From Nocardioides astragali (GTDB lineage Bacteria; Actinomycetota; Actinomycetes; Propionibacteriales; Nocardioidaceae), in NCBI RefSeq assembly GCF_024436375.1, contig NZ_JAFMZM010000001.1:806001-870000 (forward strand): a stretch of DNA of 64,000 nt, written 5' to 3'. Below, one piece after another: positions 26,706 through 34,790 of the stretch (position 1 is the stretch's first letter; each line of letters starts with the position of its first letter). The notes beneath the pieces were generated by a model. It saw only the letters and a list, made by a program, of their open reading frames with translations, made no database searches and had not been told where the DNA came from. The position numbers and the translations under genes were made by a program.

Positions 26706-27581
26706 ATGCTCACCCCTGCCCGCACCGCGGCACTGCGGCGACTGCTCTCCCACGTCCGCTACGAGGTGCTCCCCACGTCGAGGATCGAGGAGATCGTCGC
26801 GACGAACCTCCCGTCCGGAAGCACCGTGACGGTGACCGCCTCCCCCTCGAAGGGACTGGAGGCGACCGTCGCGCTGGCCGAACGGCTCGCCGCTCGTGGG
26901 TACGACGTGGTCCCGCACCTCGCTGCGCGGATGATCTCCGGCCGGACCGAGCTGGCAGAGATCAGCGACCGCCTGCGCCGGGTCGGCGTGACGACCGTCT
27001 TCGTGCCGGGTGGAGACGCGGACCCGGTCGGCGCCTACGTGGGGGCGATGGACCTGCTCGACGACCTCGCTGCGCTCGACAACCCCTTCGCCCAGGTCGG
27101 GATCACCGGCTATCCCGAGTCCCATCCGACCATCCATGACGACATCACCGTCCAGACGATGTGGGACAAGCGGCGTCACGCGACCCAGGTCGTGAGCAAC
27201 CTGACCTTCGACCCCAACGTCCTCGGCGGGTGGGTCCGCCGGGTCCGCGCGCGCGGCGTGACCACCCCGATCCTCGTCGGCCTCCCCGGGCCCGTCGACC
27301 GGGCCAAGCTCCTGACGATGGCGACCAAGATCGGGGTGGGGGAGTCGACGAGGTTCCTCGCCAAGAACCGTGGCGTCTTCGCGCGGATCGCGGTCCCGGG
27401 TGGCTACGACCCGATGCGCCTGCTGACCCGCGCGGCCGGCGTCCTGGGCAGCGAGGAGATGAACGTCAGCGGGCTGCACCTCTTCACCTTCAACCAGGTG
27501 GCCGAGACCGAGACGTGGCGTCGCGACCAGCTCGCCAGGCTCGGCGCGGATGTGGCCGAGCTCGGACGGAGCGCCCGGTGA
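26706..27581 (+). CDS. metF: Methylenetetrahydrofolate reductase family protein
   Basis: A 291-residue TIM-barrel protein of the MetF family: VTVTASPSKGLEATVALAER near the start, VPGGDADPVGAY, VGITGYPESHPTI, and the late segments NLTFDPNVLGGWV and EEMNVSGLHLFTFNQVAET. It would reduce 5,10-methylene-THF to 5-methyl-THF. The sequence diverges from standard MetF, so in a catabolic C1 operon it could also work in the oxidative direction or on a related folate; that is inference. It starts 9 bp after folD and its stop overlaps folC by 4 bp (GTGA). Confidence 0.78.
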   Translation: MLTPARTAALRRLLSHVRYEVLPTSRIEEIVATNLPSGSTVTVTASPSKGLEATVALAERLAARGYDVVPHLAARMISGRTELAEISDRLRRVGVTTVFVPGGDADPVGAYVGAMDLLDDLAALDNPFAQVGITGYPESHPTIHDDITVQTMWDKRRHATQVVSNLTFDPNVLGGWVRRVRARGVTTPILVGLPGPVDRAKLLTMATKIGVGESTRFLAKNRGVFARIAVPGGYDPMRLLTRAAGVLGSEEMNVSGLHLFTFNQVAETETWRRDQLARLGADVAELGRSAR

Positions 27582-28954
27582 CCGCGACCCGAGCCCCGGA
27601 CGAGGCCCTGGCGGCCGTGGAGCGGGAGCTCCTCGCGCGATGGCCCGAGACCCGGATGGATCCGACGCTCGACCGGATCCACCTGCTCCTCGAGCAGCTC
27701 GGCCGGCCCCAGTGCGACTACCGGTCGATCCACCTCACCGGCACCAACGGCAAGACCAGCACCGCCCGCATGATCGAGGCGCTGCTCGCGGCGGGTGGCC
27801 GCACGACCGGACGACTGACCAGCCCGCACCTCGTCAGCATGCGCGAGCGCATCTGCCTCGAGCAGGAGCCGATCGACGCCGCGCGGTTCCTGCGCGCGTA
27901 CGACGCCGTCGCGGAGCAGGCCCGGCGCATCGACGAGACGTCCGAGCACCCGTTGTCGTTCTTCGAGATGACCGTGGCGATCTCCTACCTGGCGTTCGCC
28001 ACCCATCGGGTGGACGCCGCCGTGGTCGAGGTCGGCATGGGCGGCCGGTGGGACGCGACCAACACCATCGACGCCGACGTGGCCGCCATCTTGCCCATCG
28101 CGATGGACCACGCCGACTACCTCGGCGACACGCCGGAGGCGATCGCCGCCGAGAAGTCCGGGATCGTCAAGCCCGGCGCGGTCTGCGTCTCGGCAGAGCA
28201 GTCGCCGGGGGTCGCCGAGGTGCTCCGCGGGCAGGCCGCGGCCGTCGGCGCGCGTCTGGTGGTCGAGGGCCACGAGTTCGCCGTCACCGCCCGCCGGGTC
28301 ACGGCAGACGGTCAGGTCGTCTCGGTCCGGGGCCTGCACAGTGACTACGTCGACCTCCCGTTGGCACTGCACGGCGACCACCAGGCGCAGAACGCCGCTG
28401 TGGCGATCGCATCCGTGGAGGCCTTCCTGGACGCACCGCTCGACATCGAGCTGGTGCGGAGGGTGCTGGGGCGGGTCACGTCGCCGGGACGGTTCGAGGT
28501 CCGAGCCGGGACGCCGCCCGTGGTCCTCGACGCCGCCCACAACCCACACGGAGCCCAGGCCCTCGCGCGCAACCTCGCCGAGCTCGCACCAGGCCGCACG
28601 ATCGCCGTCCTGGGCGTGATGGCCGACAAGGACCACGGCGCGGTGCTCCGAGAGCTGGAGCGCGTCGTCGACGTGGTCGTCTGCACCCGCAGCTCCAGTC
28701 CGCGGTCCCTGCCGGCCGACGCCCTTGCGGTCACTGCACGGGCGAGGTTCGGCGCGGCGCGGGTGCGCGTCGCCGCGGACGTGGCCTCTGGGCTCGCCAT
28801 GGCCCGTGCCCTCGCTGCCGACGGCGATGCGCCGGGGGAGCTGATCCTCGTGAGCGGCTCGGTCGTCACCGTCGGCGATGCCGTCGACGTGCTTGCGTCC
28901 GACGCCGAGGCGCACCAGGGTGCCCCGCCGGGTCGCCCTGCCCATGACCGCTGA
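27578..28954 (+). CDS. folC: Folylpolyglutamate synthase / dihydrofolate synthase
   Basis: A 458-residue Mur-ligase-fold enzyme: P-loop HLTGTNGKTSTARMIEALL, the folate loop TGRLTSPHLVSMRERI, VVEVGMGGRWDATNTID, the carbamylated-Lys region AAEKSGIVKPGA, LHGDHQAQNAAVA and the C-terminal domain FEVRAGTPPVVLDAAHNPHG. It adds glutamate to folates so they stay in the cell and bind the C1 enzymes better. The GTG start at 27578 overlaps the metF stop. The operon ends with a strong hairpin at 29004-29042. Confidence 0.92.
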   Translation: MTATRAPDEALAAVERELLARWPETRMDPTLDRIHLLLEQLGRPQCDYRSIHLTGTNGKTSTARMIEALLAAGGRTTGRLTSPHLVSMRERICLEQEPIDAARFLRAYDAVAEQARRIDETSEHPLSFFEMTVAISYLAFATHRVDAAVVEVGMGGRWDATNTIDADVAAILPIAMDHADYLGDTPEAIAAEKSGIVKPGAVCVSAEQSPGVAEVLRGQAAAVGARLVVEGHEFAVTARRVTADGQVVSVRGLHSDYVDLPLALHGDHQAQNAAVAIASVEAFLDAPLDIELVRRVLGRVTSPGRFEVRAGTPPVVLDAAHNPHGAQALARNLAELAPGRTIAVLGVMADKDHGAVLRELERVVDVVVCTRSSSPRSLPADALAVTARARFGAARVRVAADVASGLAMARALAADGDAPGELILVSGSVVTVGDAVDVLASDAEAHQGAPPGRPAHDR

Positions 28955-29003
28955 CGGGTCTGCTGCGCAGCAGCACCGCCTTGCCCGGGCCGCCCGTCAG
29001 CTC

Positions 29004-29042
29004 GGGGTTGGGTGCCGACGTTCCTTGTCGGCACCCAACCCC
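29004..29042. terminator. Bidirectional hairpin between folC and pabA
   Basis: Perfect 16-bp inverted repeat (29004-29019 and 29027-29042) with loop GTTCCTT, in the 100-bp gap between the convergent folC and pabA genes and only 12 bp from the pabA stop. It can serve both strands. Confidence 0.85.
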
Positions 29043-29054
29043 ACCCTCGCGAGC

Positions 29055-29642
29055 TCAGGGTGCGCCGCGCAGGAAGTTCTCGATGAGCCGGACGCCGTGC
29101 TCGCTGAGCACCGACTCGGGGTGGAACTGGACACCGTGCAGCGGGAGGTGCCGGTGGCGCACCCCCATCACCACCGATCCCCGCTCGCCGTCGCGGCACT
29201 CCGCCGTGACCACGAGCTCGTCCGGCACCCGGGTGGCGGCGAGCGAGTGGTAGCGCACCACCGAGTACGGCGACGGGATCCCCGCGAACAACCCCGTCCC
29301 GTCGTGGCACACCGCGGCGACGTCGCCGTGGGCCGGCTCGATCCGTTCCACGAGCCCGCCGTACGTCGTCACCAGGCCCTGCATCCCCAGGCAGACACCG
29401 AGAACGGGGACGGTGCCGGCACGCAGGACGTCGCCGCCGACCGTGAAGTCCGCGGGGTCGTCCGGGCGCCCGGGCCCGGGGGAGAGCACCACGTGGTCGT
29501 AGGCGAGCACGGCGGCGGCGGTCGTCGCGTCGTGCTGCACGACGTCGGGCGCGGTGCCGGTCACGGCGGCGACGAGGTGCACGAGGTTCCACACGTAGGA
29601 GTCGTGGTGGTCGATCACCACGACGCGTGGAGGCGGGGTCAC
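29055..29642 (-). CDS. pabA: Glutamine amidotransferase, aminodeoxychorismate/anthranilate synthase component II
   Basis: A 195-residue class I glutamine amidotransferase: VVVIDHHDSYVWNLVHLVAA, oxyanion region LSPGPGRPDDPADF, nucleophile Cys84 in VLGVCLGMQGLV, RYHSLAA and the catalytic His/Glu in GVQFHPESVLSEHG. Family members release ammonia for PabB or TrpE. Placement beside folC and the C1 genes favours a PabA role in folate supply, but no pabB is visible, so TrpG or a bifunctional role remains open. The GTG at 29642 has GGAGGGA 5 nt upstream. It is divergent from the dmg operon and shares its 118-bp promoter region. Confidence 0.85.
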   Translation of the reverse strand: MTPPPRVVVIDHHDSYVWNLVHLVAAVTGTAPDVVQHDATTAAAVLAYDHVVLSPGPGRPDDPADFTVGGDVLRAGTVPVLGVCLGMQGLVTTYGGLVERIEPAHGDVAAVCHDGTGLFAGIPSPYSVVRYHSLAATRVPDELVVTAECRDGERGSVVMGVRHRHLPLHGVQFHPESVLSEHGVRLIENFLRGAP

Positions 29643-29683
29643 GGCGTTCCCTCCGGCTCGTGCAAATCGGGCGTTCAAGCCCC

Positions 29684-29713
29684 TTGACGGCACAGTCCAG
29701 CAGCAGGCATTGT
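29684..29713 (+). promoter_or_regulatory. dmg operon promoter core
   Basis: TTGACG (29684-29689) and CATTGT (29708-29713) with an 18-bp spacer. The operator starts on the last base of the -10, so the expected start site lies inside it. Confidence 0.6.
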
Positions 29714-29746
29714 TGCTGTCAACGCAATTGAGTGCAGATTACGCAA
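29713..29746 (+). promoter_or_regulatory. Tandem IclR-type operator upstream of the dmg operon
   Basis: TTGCTGTCAACGCAA (29713-29727, perfect TTGC-N7-GCAA) and GTGCAGATTACGCAA (29732-29746) are 19 bp apart start to start. They end 2 bp before the AGGAGG ribosome-binding site of the first gene. Confidence 0.8.
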
Positions 29747-29760
29747 CAGGAGGAAGTCGC

Positions 29761-32199
29761 ATGGCTGGACGGCGGACCGTCATCATCGGCGCTGGAGTCG
29801 TCGGTGCCGCCCTCGCCGACGAGCTGTCGGCGCGAGGCTGGACGGACATCACCGTCGTCGACCAGGGCGACCTGCCCCTGACCGGCGGATCGAGCTCGCA
29901 CGCTCCCGGACTGGTCTTCCAGGCCAGCGGCTCCAAGGTGCTCACCGAGATGGCGCGCTACACGGTGGAGAAGTTCCTCTCGCTGCAGCACGAGGAGCAG
30001 TCCTGCTTCCTGCAGGTCGGCGGCCTCGAGGTCGCGACCACGCCGGAGCGCCTCGCCGAGCTGCACCGCCGCCACGGCTGGCTCACCTCGTGGGGCGTCG
30101 AGGCCGAGGTCGTCGACGCAGACCGCTGCGTGGAGCTGCACTCGCTCGTCGACCGCGACCAGGTCCTCGGCGGCCTGTGGTGCCCCACCGACGGCCTGGC
30201 CAAGGCGGTGTGGGCCGTCGAGGCGCAGATCGAGCGCGCCAAGGCCCGGGGCGTGACGTTCCTCGGTCGCCACGAGGTCACCGACATCACCGTCGAGGAC
30301 GGCCAGGTCACCGCCGTCGTCACCGACCACGGCGAGCTCCCGGCCGACGTCGTCGTCTCGTGCGCGGGCATCTGGGGCCCGAAGGTCGCCGCCCTGGTCG
30401 GCCTGGACCTCCCGCTCACACCCCTCGCGCACCAGCTCGCCGTGACCGCCCCGATCCCCGAGGTCGCCGGCCAGACCGACGAGGCGGTCCGCCCGATCCT
30501 GCGCCACCAGGAGCACGGCCTCTACTACCGCGACAGCTTCGACAGCCTGACCATCGGCTACTACCACCACGAGCCGATGCCGATCTCGGCGTACGACATC
30601 CGGGCGGTCGACGAGACCGAGGAGATGCCGTCCGTCCTCGCCTTCACCCCCGAGGACTTCGAGCCGGCCTGGGAGGAGACCCAGCGCCTGCTCCCCGCCA
30701 CCAACGACACCAAGGTCGAGGAGGGCATCAACGGCCTCTTCTCCTTCACCACCGACGGCATGCCGCTGCTCGGCGAGTCGCGTGAGGTCCAGGGCTTCTG
30801 GGTCGCCGAGGCCGTGTGGGTCACCCACTCCGCCGGTGTCGGCCGTGCCGTCGCCGAGTGGATCGCCGACGGCTACTCCGAGACCTTCGACATCCACGAG
30901 TGCGACGTGAACCGCTTCGAGGACTACCAGGTCGCCCCGGCGTACGTGCTCGAGCGTGACTGCCAGAACTTCCGCGAGGTCTACGACATCCTGCACCCGC
31001 TGCAGCCGATGGACTCCCCGCGCAACGTCCGCCTCTCGCCGTTCTTCCGCCGCGAGGAGGAGCTCGACGCGTTCTTCCTGCCGGCCAACGGCTGGGAGCG
31101 CCCGCACTGGTACGGCGCCAACGCCGGCCTGCTCGAGCGCTACGACGTCCCGACCCCCAACGACTGGGCGGCGCAGTACTGGGACCCGATCGTCGGCGCC
31201 GAGGCGAAGGCGACCCGCGAGGGCGTCGCGATGTACGACATGACCGCCCTCAAGCGGATCAGCGTCACCGGCCCCGGCGTCGTCGACTTCCTGCAGCGCC
31301 TGTGCACCAACGACGTCGACAAGTCGGTCGGTGCGGTGGTCTACACCCTGCTCCTCGACATCGACGGCGGCATCCGCAGCGACATCACGGTCGCCCGACT
31401 GGGCAAGCACCACTACCAGGTGGGTGCCAACGGCGCGCTGGACATCGACTGGTTCGAGCGCCACCTCCCCGAGGACGGCACCGTCCAGGTCGCCGACATC
31501 ACGCCGGGCACCTGCTGCATCGGCCTGTGGGGCCCGAAGGCCCGCGACGTGCTGGCCGGCCTCACCGACGCGGACATGACCAACGACGGTCTCAAGTACT
31601 TCCGAGCGAAGTCCCTCACCATCGGCAACGTCCCGGTCACCGCCTGGCGCCTGTCCTACGTCGGTGAGCTCGGATGGGAGATCTACACGACCGCCGACCT
31701 CGGCCAGCGCCTGTGGGACACCCTGTGGGAGGCGGGCCAGGAGCACGGCATCATCGCCGCCGGCCGTGGTGCCTTCAACAGCCTGCGCCTGGAGAAGGGC
31801 TACCGCTCGTTCGGTGGCGACATGACCAACGAGCACGACCCCTACGAGGCCGGACTCGGCTTCGCGGTGAAGCTCGACAAGGGCGACTTCATCGGCCGCG
31901 ACTCGCTGATCGCCCGCAAGGAGCACCAGACCAGGACGCTGGCCTGCCTGACGATCGACAGCACCGAGGACGTCGTCCTCGGCAAGGAACCGGTCCTCGC
32001 CGAGGGCAAGCCGGTCGGCTACGTCACCTCCGCGGCCTACGGCTACACGATCGAGAAGGGCATCGCCTACGCCTGGCTGCCGCTCGAGGTCGCCGAGGTC
32101 GGCACCGAGCTCGAGATCGGCTACTTCGACAAGCGGGTCAGGGCCGTCGTCACCGCCGAGCCGCTCTTCGACCCGAAGATGACCCGCCTCCGCGGCTGA
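29761..32199 (+). CDS. dmg: Dimethylglycine oxidase/dehydrogenase (FAD + GcvT-like, DMGO type)
   Basis: An 812-residue fusion of an N-terminal DAAO-type FAD domain (TVIIGAGVVGAALADELSAR, residues 6-25; VVSCAGIWGPKVAALVG) and a C-terminal GcvT/folate domain (from ~430: YDMTALKRISVTGPGVVDFL, NSLRLEKGYRSFGGDM). GSSSHAPGLVFQ places His47 where DMGO of Arthrobacter globiformis carries covalently bound FAD, and large stretches match what I know of that enzyme. It demethylates dimethylglycine to sarcosine and passes the C1 unit to THF as methylene-THF through an internal channel. The ATG at 29761 has AGGAGG upstream. First gene of an operon reaching to fdhF. Confidence 0.93.
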   Translation: MAGRRTVIIGAGVVGAALADELSARGWTDITVVDQGDLPLTGGSSSHAPGLVFQASGSKVLTEMARYTVEKFLSLQHEEQSCFLQVGGLEVATTPERLAELHRRHGWLTSWGVEAEVVDADRCVELHSLVDRDQVLGGLWCPTDGLAKAVWAVEAQIERAKARGVTFLGRHEVTDITVEDGQVTAVVTDHGELPADVVVSCAGIWGPKVAALVGLDLPLTPLAHQLAVTAPIPEVAGQTDEAVRPILRHQEHGLYYRDSFDSLTIGYYHHEPMPISAYDIRAVDETEEMPSVLAFTPEDFEPAWEETQRLLPATNDTKVEEGINGLFSFTTDGMPLLGESREVQGFWVAEAVWVTHSAGVGRAVAEWIADGYSETFDIHECDVNRFEDYQVAPAYVLERDCQNFREVYDILHPLQPMDSPRNVRLSPFFRREEELDAFFLPANGWERPHWYGANAGLLERYDVPTPNDWAAQYWDPIVGAEAKATREGVAMYDMTALKRISVTGPGVVDFLQRLCTNDVDKSVGAVVYTLLLDIDGGIRSDITVARLGKHHYQVGANGALDIDWFERHLPEDGTVQVADITPGTCCIGLWGPKARDVLAGLTDADMTNDGLKYFRAKSLTIGNVPVTAWRLSYVGELGWEIYTTADLGQRLWDTLWEAGQEHGIIAAGRGAFNSLRLEKGYRSFGGDMTNEHDPYEAGLGFAVKLDKGDFIGRDSLIARKEHQTRTLACLTIDSTEDVVLGKEPVLAEGKPVGYVTSAAYGYTIEKGIAYAWLPLEVAEVGTELEIGYFDKRVRAVVTAEPLFDPKMTRLRG

Positions 32200-32211
32200 T
32201 CACCCCCGTCC

Positions 32212-32241
32212 TCTCCTTCTCCCCACTCCTTCTTCTCTCCG
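32212..32241 (+). other. Pyrimidine-rich leader before gbcA
   Basis: Within the 52-bp gap between dmg and gbcA the sense strand is almost purely C and T (only one A between 32212 and 32240), then GGAGG follows as the gbcA ribosome-binding site. An unstructured pyrimidine tract of this kind could load Rho or keep the ribosome site open. Observation only. Confidence 0.4.
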
Positions 32242-32251
32242 GAGGTTCCCC

Positions 32252-33571
32252 GTGAGTTTCAAGACCGCCCCCGCGGCCAACATGGCCGAGATCGCCGCCA
32301 TGGTCGAGCGCCGCGAGGTGGGCTACAGCCTCGAGTCCGCCTTCTACGCCAGCCAGGAGGTCTACGACCTCGACATCAAGGCGATCTTCGGCCAGCACTG
32401 GATCTTCGTCGCCTCCGAGGCCGAGATCCCCGAGCCGGGTGACTTCGTCACGATCGAGATCGACACCCAGTCGCTGATCATCACCCGTGACGACGACGAG
32501 CAGATCCGCGCGATCCGCAACGTCTGCCGTCACCGCGGCTCTCGCCTCCTGGAGGACCCGTGCGGCTCGATCGGCAACATCGTGTGCCCCTACCACCAGT
32601 GGACCTACCGCGCCGACGGTGAGCTCATGTACGCCGAGAGCCAGTCGCCGTCGTTCGACAAGTCGAAGTTCAACCTGAAGCAGGTCCACGTCCGCACCGT
32701 CGGCGGCCTGATTTTCATTTGCCTCGCCGACGAGGCGCCGGCCGACTTCGACGAGGTCGCCTCGGTCATCGAGCCCTACCTGCGCTCCTACCGCATCTCG
32801 GAGGCGAAGGTCGCCCACCAGACCGACCTCGTCGAGGAGGGCAATTGGAAGCTCGTGATGGAGAACAACCGCGAGTGCCACCACTGCGATGCGTCGCACC
32901 CGGAGCTGATCACCTCCTACTTCCCCTTCCTCCGCTACTCCGAGGAGGACGTCACCCCCCGCATGCGGCCGACCTACGAGCGCTATCTCGCCGCCACGGC
33001 CAACCTGGACAACGTCTGCTCGATCAACGGGGTCCCGCGCGAGCTTCGCCACGAGCTCGACACGCGCCCGACCGGCTTCATGATCATGCGCCTCCCGCTG
33101 GACGGCGACGGGGCGTCCTTCGGCCCCGACGGAGCCCAGGTGTGCCGCAAGCTCATCGGCGACGTCACCACCCCCCAGTTCGGCGACCTCTCCCTGCACA
33201 TGCAGCCCAACTCGTGGTTCCACTTCCTCAGCGACCACGTGATCGTCTTCACCGTCCTGCCGATCGGTCCGGACAGGTCCCTGGTCCGCACGACCTGGCT
33301 GGTCCACCCGGACGCCGTGGAGGGCGAGGACTACACCATCGAGGGGCTGACCGGCGTCTGGAAGGCCACCAACGACCAGGACCGCGTGCTGGTCGAGAAG
33401 GCCCAGCGCGGAGTCACGGACCCGAGCTACGTGCCCGGTCCCTACGCACTGGTCGAGGACGACGTCGAGTCGTTCATCAACTGGTACGTCCGCCGCCTCC
33501 ACGACTACCTCGAGCCGCACCGCGAGAGCGCCGAGCGGCTCGGTCATCTCAACGCGGTCGCGGCCCAGTAG
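32252..33571 (+). CDS. gbcA: Glycine betaine monooxygenase, Rieske oxygenase subunit
   Basis: A 439-residue Rieske non-heme iron oxygenase. The [2Fe-2S] ligands are Cys92/His94 (NVCRHRGSRL) and Cys112/His115 (IVCPYHQWTY). The catalytic iron site is in the stretch ENNRECHHCDASHPEL around residues 205-220. Length and motifs fit GbcA, which demethylates glycine betaine to dimethylglycine and formaldehyde. The neighbouring reductase and the following dimethylglycine and sarcosine genes support that substrate. The GTG at 32252 has GGAGG 6 nt upstream. Choline- or carnitine-type substrates are less likely in this context. Confidence 0.92.
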   Translation: MSFKTAPAANMAEIAAMVERREVGYSLESAFYASQEVYDLDIKAIFGQHWIFVASEAEIPEPGDFVTIEIDTQSLIITRDDDEQIRAIRNVCRHRGSRLLEDPCGSIGNIVCPYHQWTYRADGELMYAESQSPSFDKSKFNLKQVHVRTVGGLIFICLADEAPADFDEVASVIEPYLRSYRISEAKVAHQTDLVEEGNWKLVMENNRECHHCDASHPELITSYFPFLRYSEEDVTPRMRPTYERYLAATANLDNVCSINGVPRELRHELDTRPTGFMIMRLPLDGDGASFGPDGAQVCRKLIGDVTTPQFGDLSLHMQPNSWFHFLSDHVIVFTVLPIGPDRSLVRTTWLVHPDAVEGEDYTIEGLTGVWKATNDQDRVLVEKAQRGVTDPSYVPGPYALVEDDVESFINWYVRRLHDYLEPHRESAERLGHLNAVAAQ

Positions 33572-33596
33572 CCACCTGATCTCCAGGAGAAGTGAA

Positions 33597-34739
33597 ATGT
33601 CGTCCATCCAGGCACCTCAGCGCCTCGTGCCGTCCCTGCAGTCGCCCGTCTGCTGGACGGAGGAGGACCAGGCCGTGCTGGTGTGCACCGCGGTCAGCGA
33701 CGTCACCCACGACGTCAAGAACTTCGTGTTCGAGCCCGAGGGCGACCAGGTCTTCGACTTCGAGGCCGGTCAGTTCCTGACCCTGATGCTCGACATCGAC
33801 GGCTACCCGGTGAACCGCTGCTACACGATCTCCTCGCCTCCGACGCGCCCCCACCGCCTTGCCATCACCGTCAAGCGTGTCCTGGGTGGCGCGGTGTCCA
33901 ACTGGGTCCACGACAACATCGTGCCCGGCAGCAAGGTCAACGCGATGGCGCCGCTGGGTGCCTTCACGCTCGCCAAGCAGCCGGCGGAGAAGTATCTCTT
34001 CCTGTCGGCCGGCAGCGGGATCACCCCGCTCATGTCCATGCTGCGCACGATGTACGACCTGGGGTCGCACGCCGACGTGGTCTTCCTCCACAGCGCGCGC
34101 ACGCCGAGCGACATCGTGTTCCGTCACGAGCTCGCGGCCATCGAGACGCTCATGCCCAACCTCCGCGTGGTGCACGTCTGCGAGAACGACTACCCCTCGG
34201 AGCGCTGGGGTGGCATGCGTGGGCGCCTCTCGCCCACCATGCTCCACACGATCGTCCCCGACCTGCACGAGCGGGTCACCTTCAACTGCGGTCCGGTGCC
34301 CTACATGGAAGCCGTGCGCCGCATCCTCGGCGAGCTGGACTACGACCTCGGCAGCTACCACGAGGAGAGCTTCACCTTCGACGACCCGGCCCAGCCGGGC
34401 GCGACGCCGCCGCCGGAGGGAGTCGCGTACGACGAGATCGCCGTCGCTCCGCCGCCCGCCGGTGACGACGGGGTGGCGACGTACTCCGTCGAGTTCACCA
34501 AGAGCGGGCGCACGATCACGTGTCGCGCCGACCAGTTCGTCCTGGACGCGGCCCTCGCCGCCGGCGTACGCCTCGCGTCGTCCTGCAGCCAGGGCATGTG
34601 CGGCACCTGCAAGCTCCCCAAGCTGTCCGGCGAGGTGGAGATGAACCACAACGGCGGCATCCGCCCGCGCGAGGTCGCCGCCGGAAAGATCCTCGCGTGC
34701 AGCTCCAAGCCACTCAGCGACCTCTCGCTCGACGCCTGA
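33597..34739 (+). CDS. gbcB: Glycine betaine monooxygenase, ferredoxin reductase subunit
   Basis: A 380-residue electron-transfer protein: FAD domain (FDFEAGQFLTLMLDIDGYPV, RCYTISSPP), NAD(P) domain (YLFLSAGSGITPLMSML, FNCGPVPYMEAV) and a C-terminal plant-type [2Fe-2S] ferredoxin with Cys330, Cys335, Cys338 (CSQGMCGTC) and Cys368. It passes electrons from NAD(P)H to the Rieske subunit encoded just upstream. An acidic/Pro-rich linker (residues ~265-300) joins reductase and ferredoxin. It starts 25 bp after gbcA with GGAGAAG before the ATG. Confidence 0.92.
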   Translation: MSSIQAPQRLVPSLQSPVCWTEEDQAVLVCTAVSDVTHDVKNFVFEPEGDQVFDFEAGQFLTLMLDIDGYPVNRCYTISSPPTRPHRLAITVKRVLGGAVSNWVHDNIVPGSKVNAMAPLGAFTLAKQPAEKYLFLSAGSGITPLMSMLRTMYDLGSHADVVFLHSARTPSDIVFRHELAAIETLMPNLRVVHVCENDYPSERWGGMRGRLSPTMLHTIVPDLHERVTFNCGPVPYMEAVRRILGELDYDLGSYHEESFTFDDPAQPGATPPPEGVAYDEIAVAPPPAGDDGVATYSVEFTKSGRTITCRADQFVLDAALAAGVRLASSCSQGMCGTCKLPKLSGEVEMNHNGGIRPREVAAGKILACSSKPLSDLSLDA

Positions 34740-34790
34740 TCGCGCCCACAGCGCACCCCATCACCCCCGAACCAAGAATGGAGTCACCCC

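Noticed and set aside
29643-29760. Glycine riboswitch before the GcvT-like dmg gene
   Set aside because: The leader is too short and is filled by promoter, tandem operator and ribosome-binding site; no aptamer-like pairing seen.
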